From positions 1-22,843 of IMG/VR virus record IMGVR_UViG_3300001351_000057: a DNA stretch of 22,843 bases; one strand, given 5' to 3'. This document shows positions 1 through 8,596 of the stretch, in pieces. Position 1 is the stretch's first letter. Every line of letters starts with the position of its first letter. The notes beneath the pieces were generated by a model. That model did not search any database, was not told the origin of the DNA, and saw nothing but the letters and a program-made list of their open reading frames with translations. A program made the translations under genes and the position numbers. This stretch comes from a virus.

Positions 1-3000
1 CGATCTTCAAGCGGACGATCTTCAGCATTATAATCTCTAGCCCAGAGCATTGACCAATCTCTTTGACTTGGCTGACCACCTTCATTAAACATCATGCGCT
101 TATCTGTCTTATCAAACGTACTAGCATTGATAGATTTGTACTGCTCAGGTCGGAATAAGATATAAGAGCCGCTAGTTCTTTCCCCTTCTAGCGAAGGCTC
201 AACCATGTTGCGATACTTAATAGAATCGAAACGCATATCCTCTAAAAACTTTTGTAGCTTTTTAGTTAACGTCACTTGACGCAAGCTGGTTGTTATTAAC
301 TGCTCTGAACTGTTAAAGATGTCAGGGAGAGAAGGCACTTCTAAAGCTTCAACCATCAGTGCATTTAATCTCTTTTGGAATTTCTCAGGTATCTTTCTAC
401 CAGTACCAGCTACGATAGCATCTATAAGTTGATTAGATGCTGAAGTCAGTAAGGTTTCTGCTGACCAGTTAGCAGCGTCTGTAGGGAAGACCAACGGGTT
501 CTTAACGTTCACATAGCCTTTCATTATACTAACGTTAGGCATATCACTAGAAGGCGGTAAGTCCATTGAGCCTACTTGATCTAATTCATCTGGAGTTATG
601 TTCTCAAAGTCTACATCTTCCATAGTCATTCCTTCACGACGAGCCTGCTCATCTGCAAAGAACCTATCCATTTCAGGACGAGCAACCTTTGGATCGCCAG
701 AGCCGGGAATTGACAAAGTGTCTTCCGCTCTACGATCATTAATTCCTTTAGCTGCCATGTAGTTTGCTTGGCCTTCAGTACCTACGTGTACACCCATTTC
801 TCTTGGAGATACAAACGCTACTTCAAAGTCTTTTTCTGCGAAGTCAGAGATGCCTCGGAACTTAGGAGTCTTTTCAATAGATGATGCTAGGTAAGCGTCG
901 AGGTTTTTAAGCCTTGCATCTTCAGCGATTCCGCTTGCTTGACCCACTTCTGTTCGAGGTGAATCAGCTTGCATAGACTTTAAAGTTGTCATAAGTTCAG
1001 AATTATCAGAATTGTTAGCAATGTAGTTAGTTATAATCTTTCTTCTACCCTCATCGGTAATGTCCTCAGAAGGTATAAACTTACTATTCCTAGCAAAAAT
1101 ATCTATAATATCTTCTAGTCCTTGCACCTCTTCTAACTTATCTATAGATGCTAACGAGCTTACGTGCGCTTTAGATGCTTCACGGACTTCCTCTAGATAA
1201 AAAGCAATGTCTGTGAACAAGCTTTGGTCGGGATCAAATTCTTCTCCCATCTCAGCTTGGTAATTGAAATCGTCTATCTCTTCTTCGGTATACCCACGAG
1301 AGACTTGGAAGTCTTCACCATATTCTCCATTACTCTTTGCCTGTATATCTAAAGTTTCTTTAGAATAAGGCTTGACATCCATATCCTTTTCTCGTAAAAT
1401 AGTCTTTATACTTAACGCTATGTATTCCTCAAGTTCTTCTTCACCGCCAAACTCATCTGCTTGAGAGCCAGCAATAGCTCCAAAATCAGCGTCGTCTGGA
1501 CTATAAGACTGACCAAATACCTGTCCTTCATCAGCGTTTAAACCTGCATTTGTTTTTATGTCATCGATAGCACTGTTAATTAACCTCGGATTTAAAATAC
1601 CATCTGTCGCATCGTTAACAGTTTCAGCTAAATAGCCTGACAGTTTCACGGCTCCCTTAGTCACTACCGAGCCAACACTAAAACCTTGACGCTCTGTTTT
1701 CTTAGGGTCAAGCTCATCCATAAAAGCTGAACCTGCATCTTCGTTATAGGGTCTACCTGTCATTTTATTTATACGCTCATCAGGCTCAGTCGGCGCATTT
1801 GGAATGTTAACCTCACCGCCTTTATTAAACTGTTGGCGACTTACATTATATTCGAACTCAGGTAAGAATCCTTTTAATCCTTTATCTTGTTCTTTCAACA
1901 TGGCTCGATACTTACGCATGTTTTCAGGGCCAGCTACAGTAGTGCCCGCTGCATAGAAAGGAATCTTAGTGCCTAATACTTGATTATATTTACCGTAAGC
2001 TATGCCTAAAGCGTCTGTAGCTAAAGGGCCGAAAGGTGCAGTAGCATAGCCAGTAATAGTACCTGAATACTTTGCAGCTTCGCTGGCTCGTTGTAAATTA
2101 TCAAACAACATACCGTTACCACCCCAACGTTTTATAGCTGCAATACGAGCCTCTGTGGGAGTCGTGTCTCTTTCACTAGCGCCGTTACTGCGGTAGAAGT
2201 TAGTCATCCGAGCTGTTTCAGTCATTAACAAGCCAGCCATTGCCAGCTTAGGTACGTTACGTCCTGCGTCTTTTGTTACAGCTTTGGCAGCCCCTTTAAG
2301 AACTGTGTTTGTAAAAGCTGCTGGGTAGCCTAGCAGTTGAAAAGCTATTGAAGTTTTAGGGTTTGAATGTAGTAGAGGTTTTAAACCCGACATTGCAGAA
2401 GGTTGTAATATTACTGAGTTAGTATATCGTGCAGCGCCACTCATCATGTCCTCATAAAAGGGGTCTTCTTTTAACCCACCTTTCTTTAACCACACAACAG
2501 CTTTATCAGGGTCAATGTTTAGTTCCAACAGTTCGCCTCTTAAAGTTTCCATGCGTCGTGTCATTGGTTGATTGCCGTGAGCTGCAAGCTTCCCTATGTT
2601 TTCGTTGATTAAATTTTTACCGCTTGCAAACGTAGTTGTTTGAACAAACTTAGTCCACTGATCTAGGAAGTTCATGCGGAAAAACTTATTGCTTACTTTC
2701 TGCATGGTTTCTGACGCTAAGTCATCGCCAGCTAGACGGTTTCCCATTTGAGCTTCAGCTTGCTCCATTGCAATACCGTGTTTCTTTAACTCTCGGAAAG
2801 CTTCATTGGCGGTTAAGCCATGTTTAGTCATAAGTTCAGAATGTAAATCGCCCGTTACTTTTTTAAAGCTCAATTCAGAAGCCTCAGCAAAACCTTTAAC
2901 AGAGTTTAACACTCCAGCCTTACCGATGTTTATAAATACTTCTGTGATACTACCTATAGTAGCTAAAGGTAATAAAGCTAGACGTGTTCCTAACGAATAC

Positions 3001-4982
3001 CCATCGGCTGCCGTCTGCATTTTTGAACCGTAACGCTCCATGTTCTCACCAGTAGCAGACCTATAAAGTTCTCGGATTTGCTCACGCTCTATCTTATTTA
3101 AAGTTTTTCCAGCCACTTTCATTTCTTTTACAATAGGGTTAATCCATTGACTCATGAATTCTTTTTCATTAGAAGCTAATAAGACTTTCTTTTTAGCTAA
3201 AGCTTTACCGGCTTGATAGTTATAGTCTAGTACAACATCCATTAAGTCAGTATTTAAAAATTCTGTAAATATAGAATCATCTTCAAATGTAAACTTACGT
3301 TTTGATGCAAAGAACTGTCCACCTGAACCACCATCAATTTGATTTTCAATGTCTAACATGCTTTCTGTGATACGCTCTGCTTCAGCTACATTTTTAGCCT
3401 CTCCAGATTTTACTAGGAGTTCTTGGAAAGCGTCAGGGTTTCTGTCAATAGCTTTCCTGTCCCACATGCGAGGAATATAGTTATCTATTTTATTAGCTAT
3501 TACACCTTCTGAGTATAATTGATCACCAATTGTTTTAAACAAACCTTGAATTTTCTTACCTGCAATACCTATTTCTTTAGGCACACCTTTAAAGTTTCCA
3601 CGTATTGCTTGGTTTAATAAATCATTAACCTCATCTGACACATTGCCTTTGATACTGTTCAAAGATAAAGGCTCTACAATTTTTAAGTATTGAGTAGTAA
3701 AACCTCCAGTGTACCTAGCTTGTGCTTCGCTAAGATCCATCCCAATACGCTCTTTAGTTTTTCCAAATCCTTCTGCAAACTCATGGCTAAAGCGTGTTTG
3801 TAATGTCTTAGCTGTATTAGAGTATTTAGTATAGGGAGTTAAGACCCCAGCACTTTTACCGAAAAAATTACCTGTCAAGTCTGTGGCAAATTGCCAAACA
3901 CTAAAAGCTAATTTATTCTTAATGAATTTTCCAGTAGCTCCTGACTTTAAGGCTCCAGTTACTACTGATTTAAACTCTTCTTTTGTAACGTCCCCGCCAC
4001 CTATGTCGTCTACAAAATCGTTGACAACATTATCTATGTCTACGTCTTTCATGTTTAGCACAGACCCTTCAGGGCCTTCTAATAAACGATCAGCAGTGTT
4101 AATGACTTTGCTGCCGCTGGCTGGTATCCATTCACCTTCAAGACCTTCATCAAACAACACCATACCTTTGCTTTCGCTCATTACAGGTGCGTCGTCTAAA
4201 TCTCTAGCTAGTCTATCGGTAGCATATTTACTAACTACTTTACCTATCCCGTAAGAAAGCGCACCACCAATGGCCGCACCAGACACAGCCGCCGTAGCTG
4301 CTTGACCTAAATCAATACCGTCTTTACGTTCTCCAATTTCAACCTCAAGATCTTGAACCGCTAAGTCTTGGATGCCTGAAATAGCACCTGTATAAGCAGC
4401 AGTGCTTTTAATAGGGTTGGATGATGCTTTAGCTAACACTTTAGCAAGTGCTGCTTTAACTCCAACACGTACAGAAGTCTGAGCCGCAGCGCCTCCTATG
4501 TTACCGAATATTAGAGAAAGGGCAGTCGGGAGTGTTTCAAAGTTAGCTAGTACATCTGTGCCGTAGTCTTTAGCAGCGTTAAGCGTTTCTTTTGTTCCTG
4601 TAACTTCAGTTTCTTCCCACTTGGTTCTAAGATCTCGATAGGCTTTTTTAACGTTTTCAGGTGCGTCAGACAAAGCAGCAGCTTTACCAGCCACAGAAGT
4701 GATACGTAAAAAATCATCACGTAAAAACTCGGCAGGGCCTGCATCACTATCAAGCATCTTAGTTGCAAAGTCTTGATGATCAGCTAAGTAAGTTGTTAAG
4801 ACATCATAATCCTTAACGACTGTAGCATTATTTTCAAAGTCCGTTACTGTATTACCTTCGTAAGAAGTAACTTTATCTAGTTCTTCTTCTGACAGTAAAG
4901 GCTTATAAGATGTTTCATCAAACGAACTCATGCGAGCGTGAGCTGCTTCAATTCTACTCAAAAAAGTATCTTGTTCAGACAT
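1..4982 (-). CDS. Giant virion/ejection protein with C-terminal ADP-ribosyltransferase-like domain (partial)
   Basis: The frame is open from the ATG at 4982 to the left edge, giving 1660 visible codons and no stop, so the C-terminus is missing. A GGAG site lies about 9 bases before the ATG, inside the end of the upstream gene, whose stop is 3 bases away. The protein is mostly helical and polar, with glycine-zipper-like hydrophobic stretches around residues 110-145 and 225-250 and others further on. Around residue 1055 is a GGEV sequence followed by EPDERINKMTGRPYN, which I recall from large proteins of marine podoviruses. Residues about 1372-1628 look like an ADP-ribosyltransferase domain. 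Size, position at the end of the structural operon and large helical neighbours suggest an internal protein ejected with the DNA, in the place of T7 gp16. I see no lysozyme or transglycosylase motif in the visible part. The virion location is inference; the domain call rests on motifs only. Confidence 0.8.
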   Translation of the reverse strand, partial: MSEQDTFLSRIEAAHARMSSFDETSYKPLLSEEELDKVTSYEGNTVTDFENNATVVKDYDVLTTYLADHQDFATKMLDSDAGPAEFLRDDFLRITSVAGKAAALSDAPENVKKAYRDLRTKWEETEVTGTKETLNAAKDYGTDVLANFETLPTALSLIFGNIGGAAAQTSVRVGVKAALAKVLAKASSNPIKSTAAYTGAISGIQDLAVQDLEVEIGERKDGIDLGQAATAAVSGAAIGGALSYGIGKVVSKYATDRLARDLDDAPVMSESKGMVLFDEGLEGEWIPASGSKVINTADRLLEGPEGSVLNMKDVDIDNVVNDFVDDIGGGDVTKEEFKSVVTGALKSGATGKFIKNKLAFSVWQFATDLTGNFFGKSAGVLTPYTKYSNTAKTLQTRFSHEFAEGFGKTKERIGMDLSEAQARYTGGFTTQYLKIVEPLSLNSIKGNVSDEVNDLLNQAIRGNFKGVPKEIGIAGKKIQGLFKTIGDQLYSEGVIANKIDNYIPRMWDRKAIDRNPDAFQELLVKSGEAKNVAEAERITESMLDIENQIDGGSGGQFFASKRKFTFEDDSIFTEFLNTDLMDVVLDYNYQAGKALAKKKVLLASNEKEFMSQWINPIVKEMKVAGKTLNKIEREQIRELYRSATGENMERYGSKMQTAADGYSLGTRLALLPLATIGSITEVFINIGKAGVLNSVKGFAEASELSFKKVTGDLHSELMTKHGLTANEAFRELKKHGIAMEQAEAQMGNRLAGDDLASETMQKVSNKFFRMNFLDQWTKFVQTTTFASGKNLINENIGKLAAHGNQPMTRRMETLRGELLELNIDPDKAVVWLKKGGLKEDPFYEDMMSGAARYTNSVILQPSAMSGLKPLLHSNPKTSIAFQLLGYPAAFTNTVLKGAAKAVTKDAGRNVPKLAMAGLLMTETARMTNFYRSNGASERDTTPTEARIAAIKRWGGNGMLFDNLQRASEAAKYSGTITGYATAPFGPLATDALGIAYGKYNQVLGTKIPFYAAGTTVAGPENMRKYRAMLKEQDKGLKGFLPEFEYNVSRQQFNKGGEVNIPNAPTEPDERINKMTGRPYNEDAGSAFMDELDPKKTERQGFSVGSVVTKGAVKLSGYLAETVNDATDGILNPRLINSAIDDIKTNAGLNADEGQVFGQSYSPDDADFGAIAGSQADEFGGEEELEEYIALSIKTILREKDMDVKPYSKETLDIQAKSNGEYGEDFQVSRGYTEEEIDDFNYQAEMGEEFDPDQSLFTDIAFYLEEVREASKAHVSSLASIDKLEEVQGLEDIIDIFARNSKFIPSEDITDEGRRKIITNYIANNSDNSELMTTLKSMQADSPRTEVGQASGIAEDARLKNLDAYLASSIEKTPKFRGISDFAEKDFEVAFVSPREMGVHVGTEGQANYMAAKGINDRRAEDTLSIPGSGDPKVARPEMDRFFADEQARREGMTMEDVDFENITPDELDQVGSMDLPPSSDMPNVSIMKGYVNVKNPLVFPTDAANWSAETLLTSASNQLIDAIVAGTGRKIPEKFQKRLNALMVEALEVPSLPDIFNSSEQLITTSLRQVTLTKKLQKFLEDMRFDSIKYRNMVEPSLEGERTSGSYILFRPEQYKSINASTFDKTDKRMMFNEGGQPSQRDWSMLWARDYNAEDRPLED
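99..869 (-). other. ART-like domain encoded within the giant ORF
   Basis: This segment encodes residues about 1372-1628. In order it shows TPKFRG and a short spacer, then GVHVGTEGQA (H at 1399, GT at 1401-1402), then the strand YVNVKNPL at 1490-1497, the RFDSIKYRN strand, and SGSYILFRPEQYKSI (Y at 1607, E at 1613, Q at 1614), ending in a STFDKTDKRMMF tail. This order (H-x-GT..QA, a 'VKNPL' strand, 'FD.I.Y.N', 'SYI.F.P.Q.KS', then a Thr-Phe-Asp ending) is what I know from ADP-ribosyltransferase domains of phage and plasmid polyvalent proteins. A long helical insert (about residues 1505-1570) separates the second and third motifs. Which residues are catalytic is inferred from motif position. 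Confidence 0.7.
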
Positions 4983-4985
4983 TAA

Positions 4986-6881
4986 TTATACTCCGGGAGT
5001 TGCGTTAATAAGTTCGAGATAGCGTGTGTAAGCATCACCTGCGCCTTCTGGAATGTAACCGTTTGTTCGTTCCATTTCGTCTTTTATCTTAGACCGTAAG
5101 TTAAGTAAGTTTTTTTCACGTCTTGCTTTCATTTTAACAGAAGCCCTATCTCCTTGACGCTCTATCGTAGTTACTATTTGATTATAGTCGTTAATGTAGT
5201 TTGAGGCTTTCTTTTTGGCTGCACTATAAATAAAGTTCTGTTCAGCTAGTGATTGCAGCTCGGCGTATGTCTTAGTTGATGCTGTAGCTGGTGGTGGTGT
5301 AACTGTTGGTGGTGTAACTGTTGGTGGTGTAACTGATGGTGGTGTAACTGGTGGCTCAAGAATAGAGTTTAGACTTGCTAGAGCTTCAGGGTTATTTTTT
5401 AACAAGTCAGTTATTCTAGCTCGTCCTTCATCACTAAGGGGGCCATCATAAGCTTCTATGTTATTTGCATACTCGGCCATAAAAGATTTTTTAACTTTTG
5501 CGTTGTAGCCAACTGAGCTAGTACGATTTTTTTCTAACTCTGTAACAGCTACATAAGCTAGAAGTGGATGGTATCCAGCACCGCCTGTGATTAAATTATT
5601 TTTACCTTGAATACGAGCGCCAAAACCTGTTTCATCTATCATGCCAGAAGCGTTAAGTACGTGCATTTTAGTTGCAATTTCTTCAGCTTGTTTAGCTGTT
5701 GTGTTGCCCATTGACTGTAAAGTATTTTGCGTGATTAACATCTTGCTATAAATATCATTGGCTGTCACTTTAGACCTGTCTTCATCAGTTGAGCCATTAA
5801 GTAAAATCGTAGCGTATCTCCCTAACACATCAACATCTTCTACAGTTGAATACTGAGCTACGTTAACTTTATGTTGCTCTACCTGATCTGTATTTTTTTT
5901 AAGGTAAGCAGCCGCTTGTTGAGTATAGGTTAAATCCGTTTGAGTTACTTCTATTTGAGAATCAATGTCAAAGAACGATAAAGCTCCAGTTGCGTCTTTT
6001 CGTTGTATAACGCTTTTGTCTACAGTCTTAGGTGCTTCACCAATTACACCTGTATCAACAGGGACTTTTATTGTAATAACTTCAGTGCTCACAGTGGCAA
6101 TGCTCATCTTTTTACCAGCGTCTGTCCACTCTTGAATTTTAGACTGTGCTAAAAAGGGTTCTAGACCCATGCGTCTAAGCTCTCCGTAAGCTTTAACATT
6201 TTCAGAGCTTTTCATAAGGTCATTTGCTTTGACGCTATTATCCAAAGGATCTCCATCCTTATTAAATATACCTTTAAATTTACGCAAAAGTGCAGTACCT
6301 ATGTTATCGCCTCTTTGAGCTACTAAAGCATCAGTGTATGCGCTTGCGCCTTCTTTACCGACACGCTCTAGAAGCATTCTGTCTTGTTCGGCTGAGCTTT
6401 TATAAAGTTTTTTAAGTTCTGCTCCTGCTCTAAGACTTTCATTATATAAAAGTTTTTCTCTTTGACCTGCATTATATGTGTCGGGGATAGCGGCGTTAAA
6501 AGAAGGCGTTATCGTCGCTAAAGCTTTAGAGCGCCAGAATTCATCTTCACCAGCCTCGTGAACTGAAGCTAGGTTTCGATCATTAGTGCGGCCAGTAGCG
6601 CCGCTAAGCGCACTCTTAAACTTTATGTTATTATTTAAAACTTCTTGTTTTTGCAAAAAGTTTTCAGTCGAAGACTTCACCAAAGCATTGCCAATACCTA
6701 ATATAGCTTTTGCTCCATAACCATAAAGCAACTGACGCTTCTCCCGTTTACGGGCATCCCTAGCTTGTTTATCTCTATCTTTTTTATACGCAGTGTATTG
6801 ATCATCTCTACGCTGTCTCGTGCCTGCTAATAAAGATTCACCAAATGCTGTAATGTCTTTTCGTTTACTCAAGTCAGTCAT
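4986..6881 (-). CDS. Probable internal virion protein, 631 aa, with TVTPP repeat linker
   Basis: No enzyme family is recognised. The N-terminus (about residues 1-50) is very basic and charged, with clusters of Lys/Arg and Asp, and is followed by a hydrophobic Gly-rich stretch near residues 52-70. The middle is a long helical, polar region. A proline-threonine linker near residues 510-535 repeats TVTPP, and a short basic helical tail of about 95 residues follows. An AAAGGTAT ribosome-binding site precedes the ATG, and the stop lies 3 bases before the giant ORF, so the two are likely translated together. Its place among large helical proteins after the tail genes suggests an internal or ejection protein; function is inferred from context only. 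Confidence 0.8.
   Translation of the reverse strand: MTDLSKRKDITAFGESLLAGTRQRRDDQYTAYKKDRDKQARDARKREKRQLLYGYGAKAILGIGNALVKSSTENFLQKQEVLNNNIKFKSALSGATGRTNDRNLASVHEAGEDEFWRSKALATITPSFNAAIPDTYNAGQREKLLYNESLRAGAELKKLYKSSAEQDRMLLERVGKEGASAYTDALVAQRGDNIGTALLRKFKGIFNKDGDPLDNSVKANDLMKSSENVKAYGELRRMGLEPFLAQSKIQEWTDAGKKMSIATVSTEVITIKVPVDTGVIGEAPKTVDKSVIQRKDATGALSFFDIDSQIEVTQTDLTYTQQAAAYLKKNTDQVEQHKVNVAQYSTVEDVDVLGRYATILLNGSTDEDRSKVTANDIYSKMLITQNTLQSMGNTTAKQAEEIATKMHVLNASGMIDETGFGARIQGKNNLITGGAGYHPLLAYVAVTELEKNRTSSVGYNAKVKKSFMAEYANNIEAYDGPLSDEGRARITDLLKNNPEALASLNSILEPPVTPPSVTPPTVTPPTVTPPPATASTKTYAELQSLAEQNFIYSAAKKKASNYINDYNQIVTTIERQGDRASVKMKARREKNLLNLRSKIKDEMERTNGYIPEGAGDAYTRYLELINATPGV
5293..5352 (-). 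repeat. 15-bp tandem repeat, four copies, coding for TVTPP units
   Basis: On the plus strand the unit GGTGGTGTAACTGTT occurs at 5293-5307 and 5308-5322 unchanged. Copies 5323-5337 (ending GAT) and 5338-5352 (ending GGT) differ in the last two or three bases. The period of 15 keeps the reading frame, so copy number could change without a frameshift. The encoded Pro-Thr linker probably forms an extended, flexible spacer between two helical domains of the 631-aa protein. Confidence 0.9.
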
Positions 6882-6893
6882 TATTTTATACCT

Positions 6894-7508
6894 TTAAACT
6901 TGTGGAGGGGCCATTAAACTTTCTTGTTGCGCCGGAGCTTCTGCAACAGGAGCTTCTGTAGGAGCCATAGAACTGGGTGCGTCTTCTTTAGGTGGTAGCT
7001 TTTCAATGTCTTTACGCATTTCATCTGTAAGAACATTAGCTGGAATATTACCAGACTCAGATACTTCCATCATTTCTCGAATACGTTCTTCTTGGAAAGA
7101 GACACCTAGTATTTCTTCTTCGTCGTCTTCGTCATCCATTTGACCTTGGTAGACTACGAATTGAATATCAGCTTTTTCTGCTAAAGCTATTAACATGTAA
7201 GCTGCTGGCTCGATTAACATAATCATTAAGTCAGGGTTCCATAAACCTTGTTGGAAACCTTGTTTCAGGATTATTTGTACAACGTCCATCACAGGGACAC
7301 CGTTCTCTAACGACTCCATCAAACTTACATAGGCTACATCTTCTATCATTTTTACCCATAAGTATTCCGAAGCTTGGTGAAAGTCTACAAACTTCGGAGG
7401 CTTTTCAAACGGCATAGGATTCTCTGGGTTGTTAGTTAACGACTGGCCGGGAATTGGACGGCTAGTTGATATTTGTTGCTGCTGTAACTGTGCTTTTAAA
7501 TCTGCCAT
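6894..7508 (-). CDS. Acidic 204-aa virion-associated protein of unknown function
   Basis: The N-terminus is Gln-rich and disordered (LKAQLQQQQ), then comes MPFEKPPKFVDFHQASEYL and a helical core (about residues 35-120) with hydrophobic helices such as the one around LIEPAAYMLIALAEKA. A very acidic patch, DDEDDEEE, follows near residues 125-132, and the C-terminus is Pro/Ala/Glu-rich and probably disordered. I recall similar 'PFEKPPKF..F.EASEYLW' proteins in marine phage genomes, annotated only as hypothetical. The ATG follows an AAAGGTAT ribosome-binding site, and the genes on both sides are 11-12 bases away. It may be a chaperone-like or core protein for the ejection proteins beside it; that is inference. 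Confidence 0.8.
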   Translation of the reverse strand: MADLKAQLQQQQISTSRPIPGQSLTNNPENPMPFEKPPKFVDFHQASEYLWVKMIEDVAYVSLMESLENGVPVMDVVQIILKQGFQQGLWNPDLMIMLIEPAAYMLIALAEKADIQFVVYQGQMDDEDDEEEILGVSFQEERIREMMEVSESGNIPANVLTDEMRKDIEKLPPKEDAPSSMAPTEAPVAEAPAQQESLMAPPQV

Positions 7509-7520
7509 TAGTTAATACCT

Positions 7521-8573
7521 TTATGCTGTTGTTATCTTTGCTGGTCGATACATAGCGTTCATGTTCTGCCCATACGTGTTATATTGCTGCGCTGAATAAC
7601 CATAGTTACTAGGTGCTGGAGCTTGCTGTAAAAACTGATTAGCGTTTATTTGAGTTGAATATCCTTGAAGAGTTTGAGCTTGGATTACTTGTGCGCCGCC
7701 AAAGCCTGTGTATCCTTCTTCAACTGCTACAGCTTCTTCTGGGTCGCCGTAAATAACTTTATCTAGTTCTCCTGTAAGGTAGTTCTCGACGTACTGTTCA
7801 GGTGCCGAGCTTACAGTATCTTTAACGCCCTTTATAGCGCTATCTTTAGCAGACGTATAAACGTTACCAGCGAAGTCTTTACCTTTACTAAGTAGGCTTT
7901 GCTTTGTAGTCTTTGCGCCCTCAATAAGTGCCGACTGCTGAGGGTTTGGAGTACTGAAGAAGTCTGTCTTTGGTGGTTGCTTAATAAAGCTTTGTGCGTT
8001 ATTGATTGGATCACCAAAAATATCAGCGGGGTTAGAATCTTTTACATAATTAAATGCAGTGTTCAACTTTTCAATCTTTTCTTGCGAGGACGTTAAGTTT
8101 TGAAACCTTGACTCACTTCCAAAACTTTTACTGAATGCAGAGTCTCCGCCTCCAAAAAAGTTTGATGCTGCACCGTCTACTTCGAAACCCATTTTTTGTG
8201 CGGCTGTTTTAGAAAACTCAACAATGGTATCTCGCACACCTGCCGTGGCATTTTTCATAACCCTACCAGTAGACTTAACTGTATTAGCAGCAAAAGTAAA
8301 TAGGCTATCTAGTCCTTTAGGTACAAGACCTTCTGCCCCGAAGAGAGCCTTAGCGCCGTTAATAATCCCATTACCTAACGCAGCCCCCACTCCCGGAAGG
8401 AACGTCATAACTCCTAAAGCCCCCGTTGTCTTAAACTTGCCCATGAAGTTTCCTTCACCTTTAATTATCTTAACTATACCTTTACCAACATCTTTAGCGA
8501 TCTTCACAGCCGCTTTAGCCCCTTTGACTGCTATTTTACCTGCACTTTTTGCAAACTTCCAAATATCAAACAT
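7521..8573 (-). CDS. 350-aa probable membrane-active ejection protein
   Basis: The first 40 residues form a Lys/Ala-rich amphipathic helix with repeated KxAK/KxAVK spacing (KFAKSAGKIAVKGAKAAVKI and onward), like a cationic membrane-active peptide. A hydrophobic Gly-rich stretch follows around residues 48-80 (GALGVMTFLPGVGAALGNGI). The rest is polar, with Ser/Gly and Asn/Gln/Tyr-rich low-complexity sequence at the C-terminus. The start is supported by an AGAGGA site about 7 bases before the ATG. Genes for other large internal proteins flank it at 12-23 bases. Small membrane-inserting proteins are known among podovirus ejection proteins (T7 gp14), so a similar role is a reasonable inference; no homology is claimed. 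Confidence 0.8.
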   Translation of the reverse strand: MFDIWKFAKSAGKIAVKGAKAAVKIAKDVGKGIVKIIKGEGNFMGKFKTTGALGVMTFLPGVGAALGNGIINGAKALFGAEGLVPKGLDSLFTFAANTVKSTGRVMKNATAGVRDTIVEFSKTAAQKMGFEVDGAASNFFGGGDSAFSKSFGSESRFQNLTSSQEKIEKLNTAFNYVKDSNPADIFGDPINNAQSFIKQPPKTDFFSTPNPQQSALIEGAKTTKQSLLSKGKDFAGNVYTSAKDSAIKGVKDTVSSAPEQYVENYLTGELDKVIYGDPEEAVAVEEGYTGFGGAQVIQAQTLQGYSTQINANQFLQQAPAPSNYGYSAQQYNTYGQNMNAMYRPAKITTA

Positions 8574-8596
8574 ATTTATATCCTCTTAATTTTTTA

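Noticed and set aside
3883-4254. A 123-aa plus-strand open frame opposite the giant ORF
   Set aside because: The giant ORF continues without stop through it, the Ser/Pro/Thr composition is typical of antisense shadow, and there is no supporting context.
4547-4768. A 73-aa minus-strand frame in a second register within the giant ORF
   Set aside because: It lies fully inside the long frame that has its own ribosome site, and it has no independent support.
1-4982. Lysozyme or transglycosylase domain as in T7 gp16
   Set aside because: No convincing catalytic Glu context or known motif was visible in the readable part; it could lie past the left edge.
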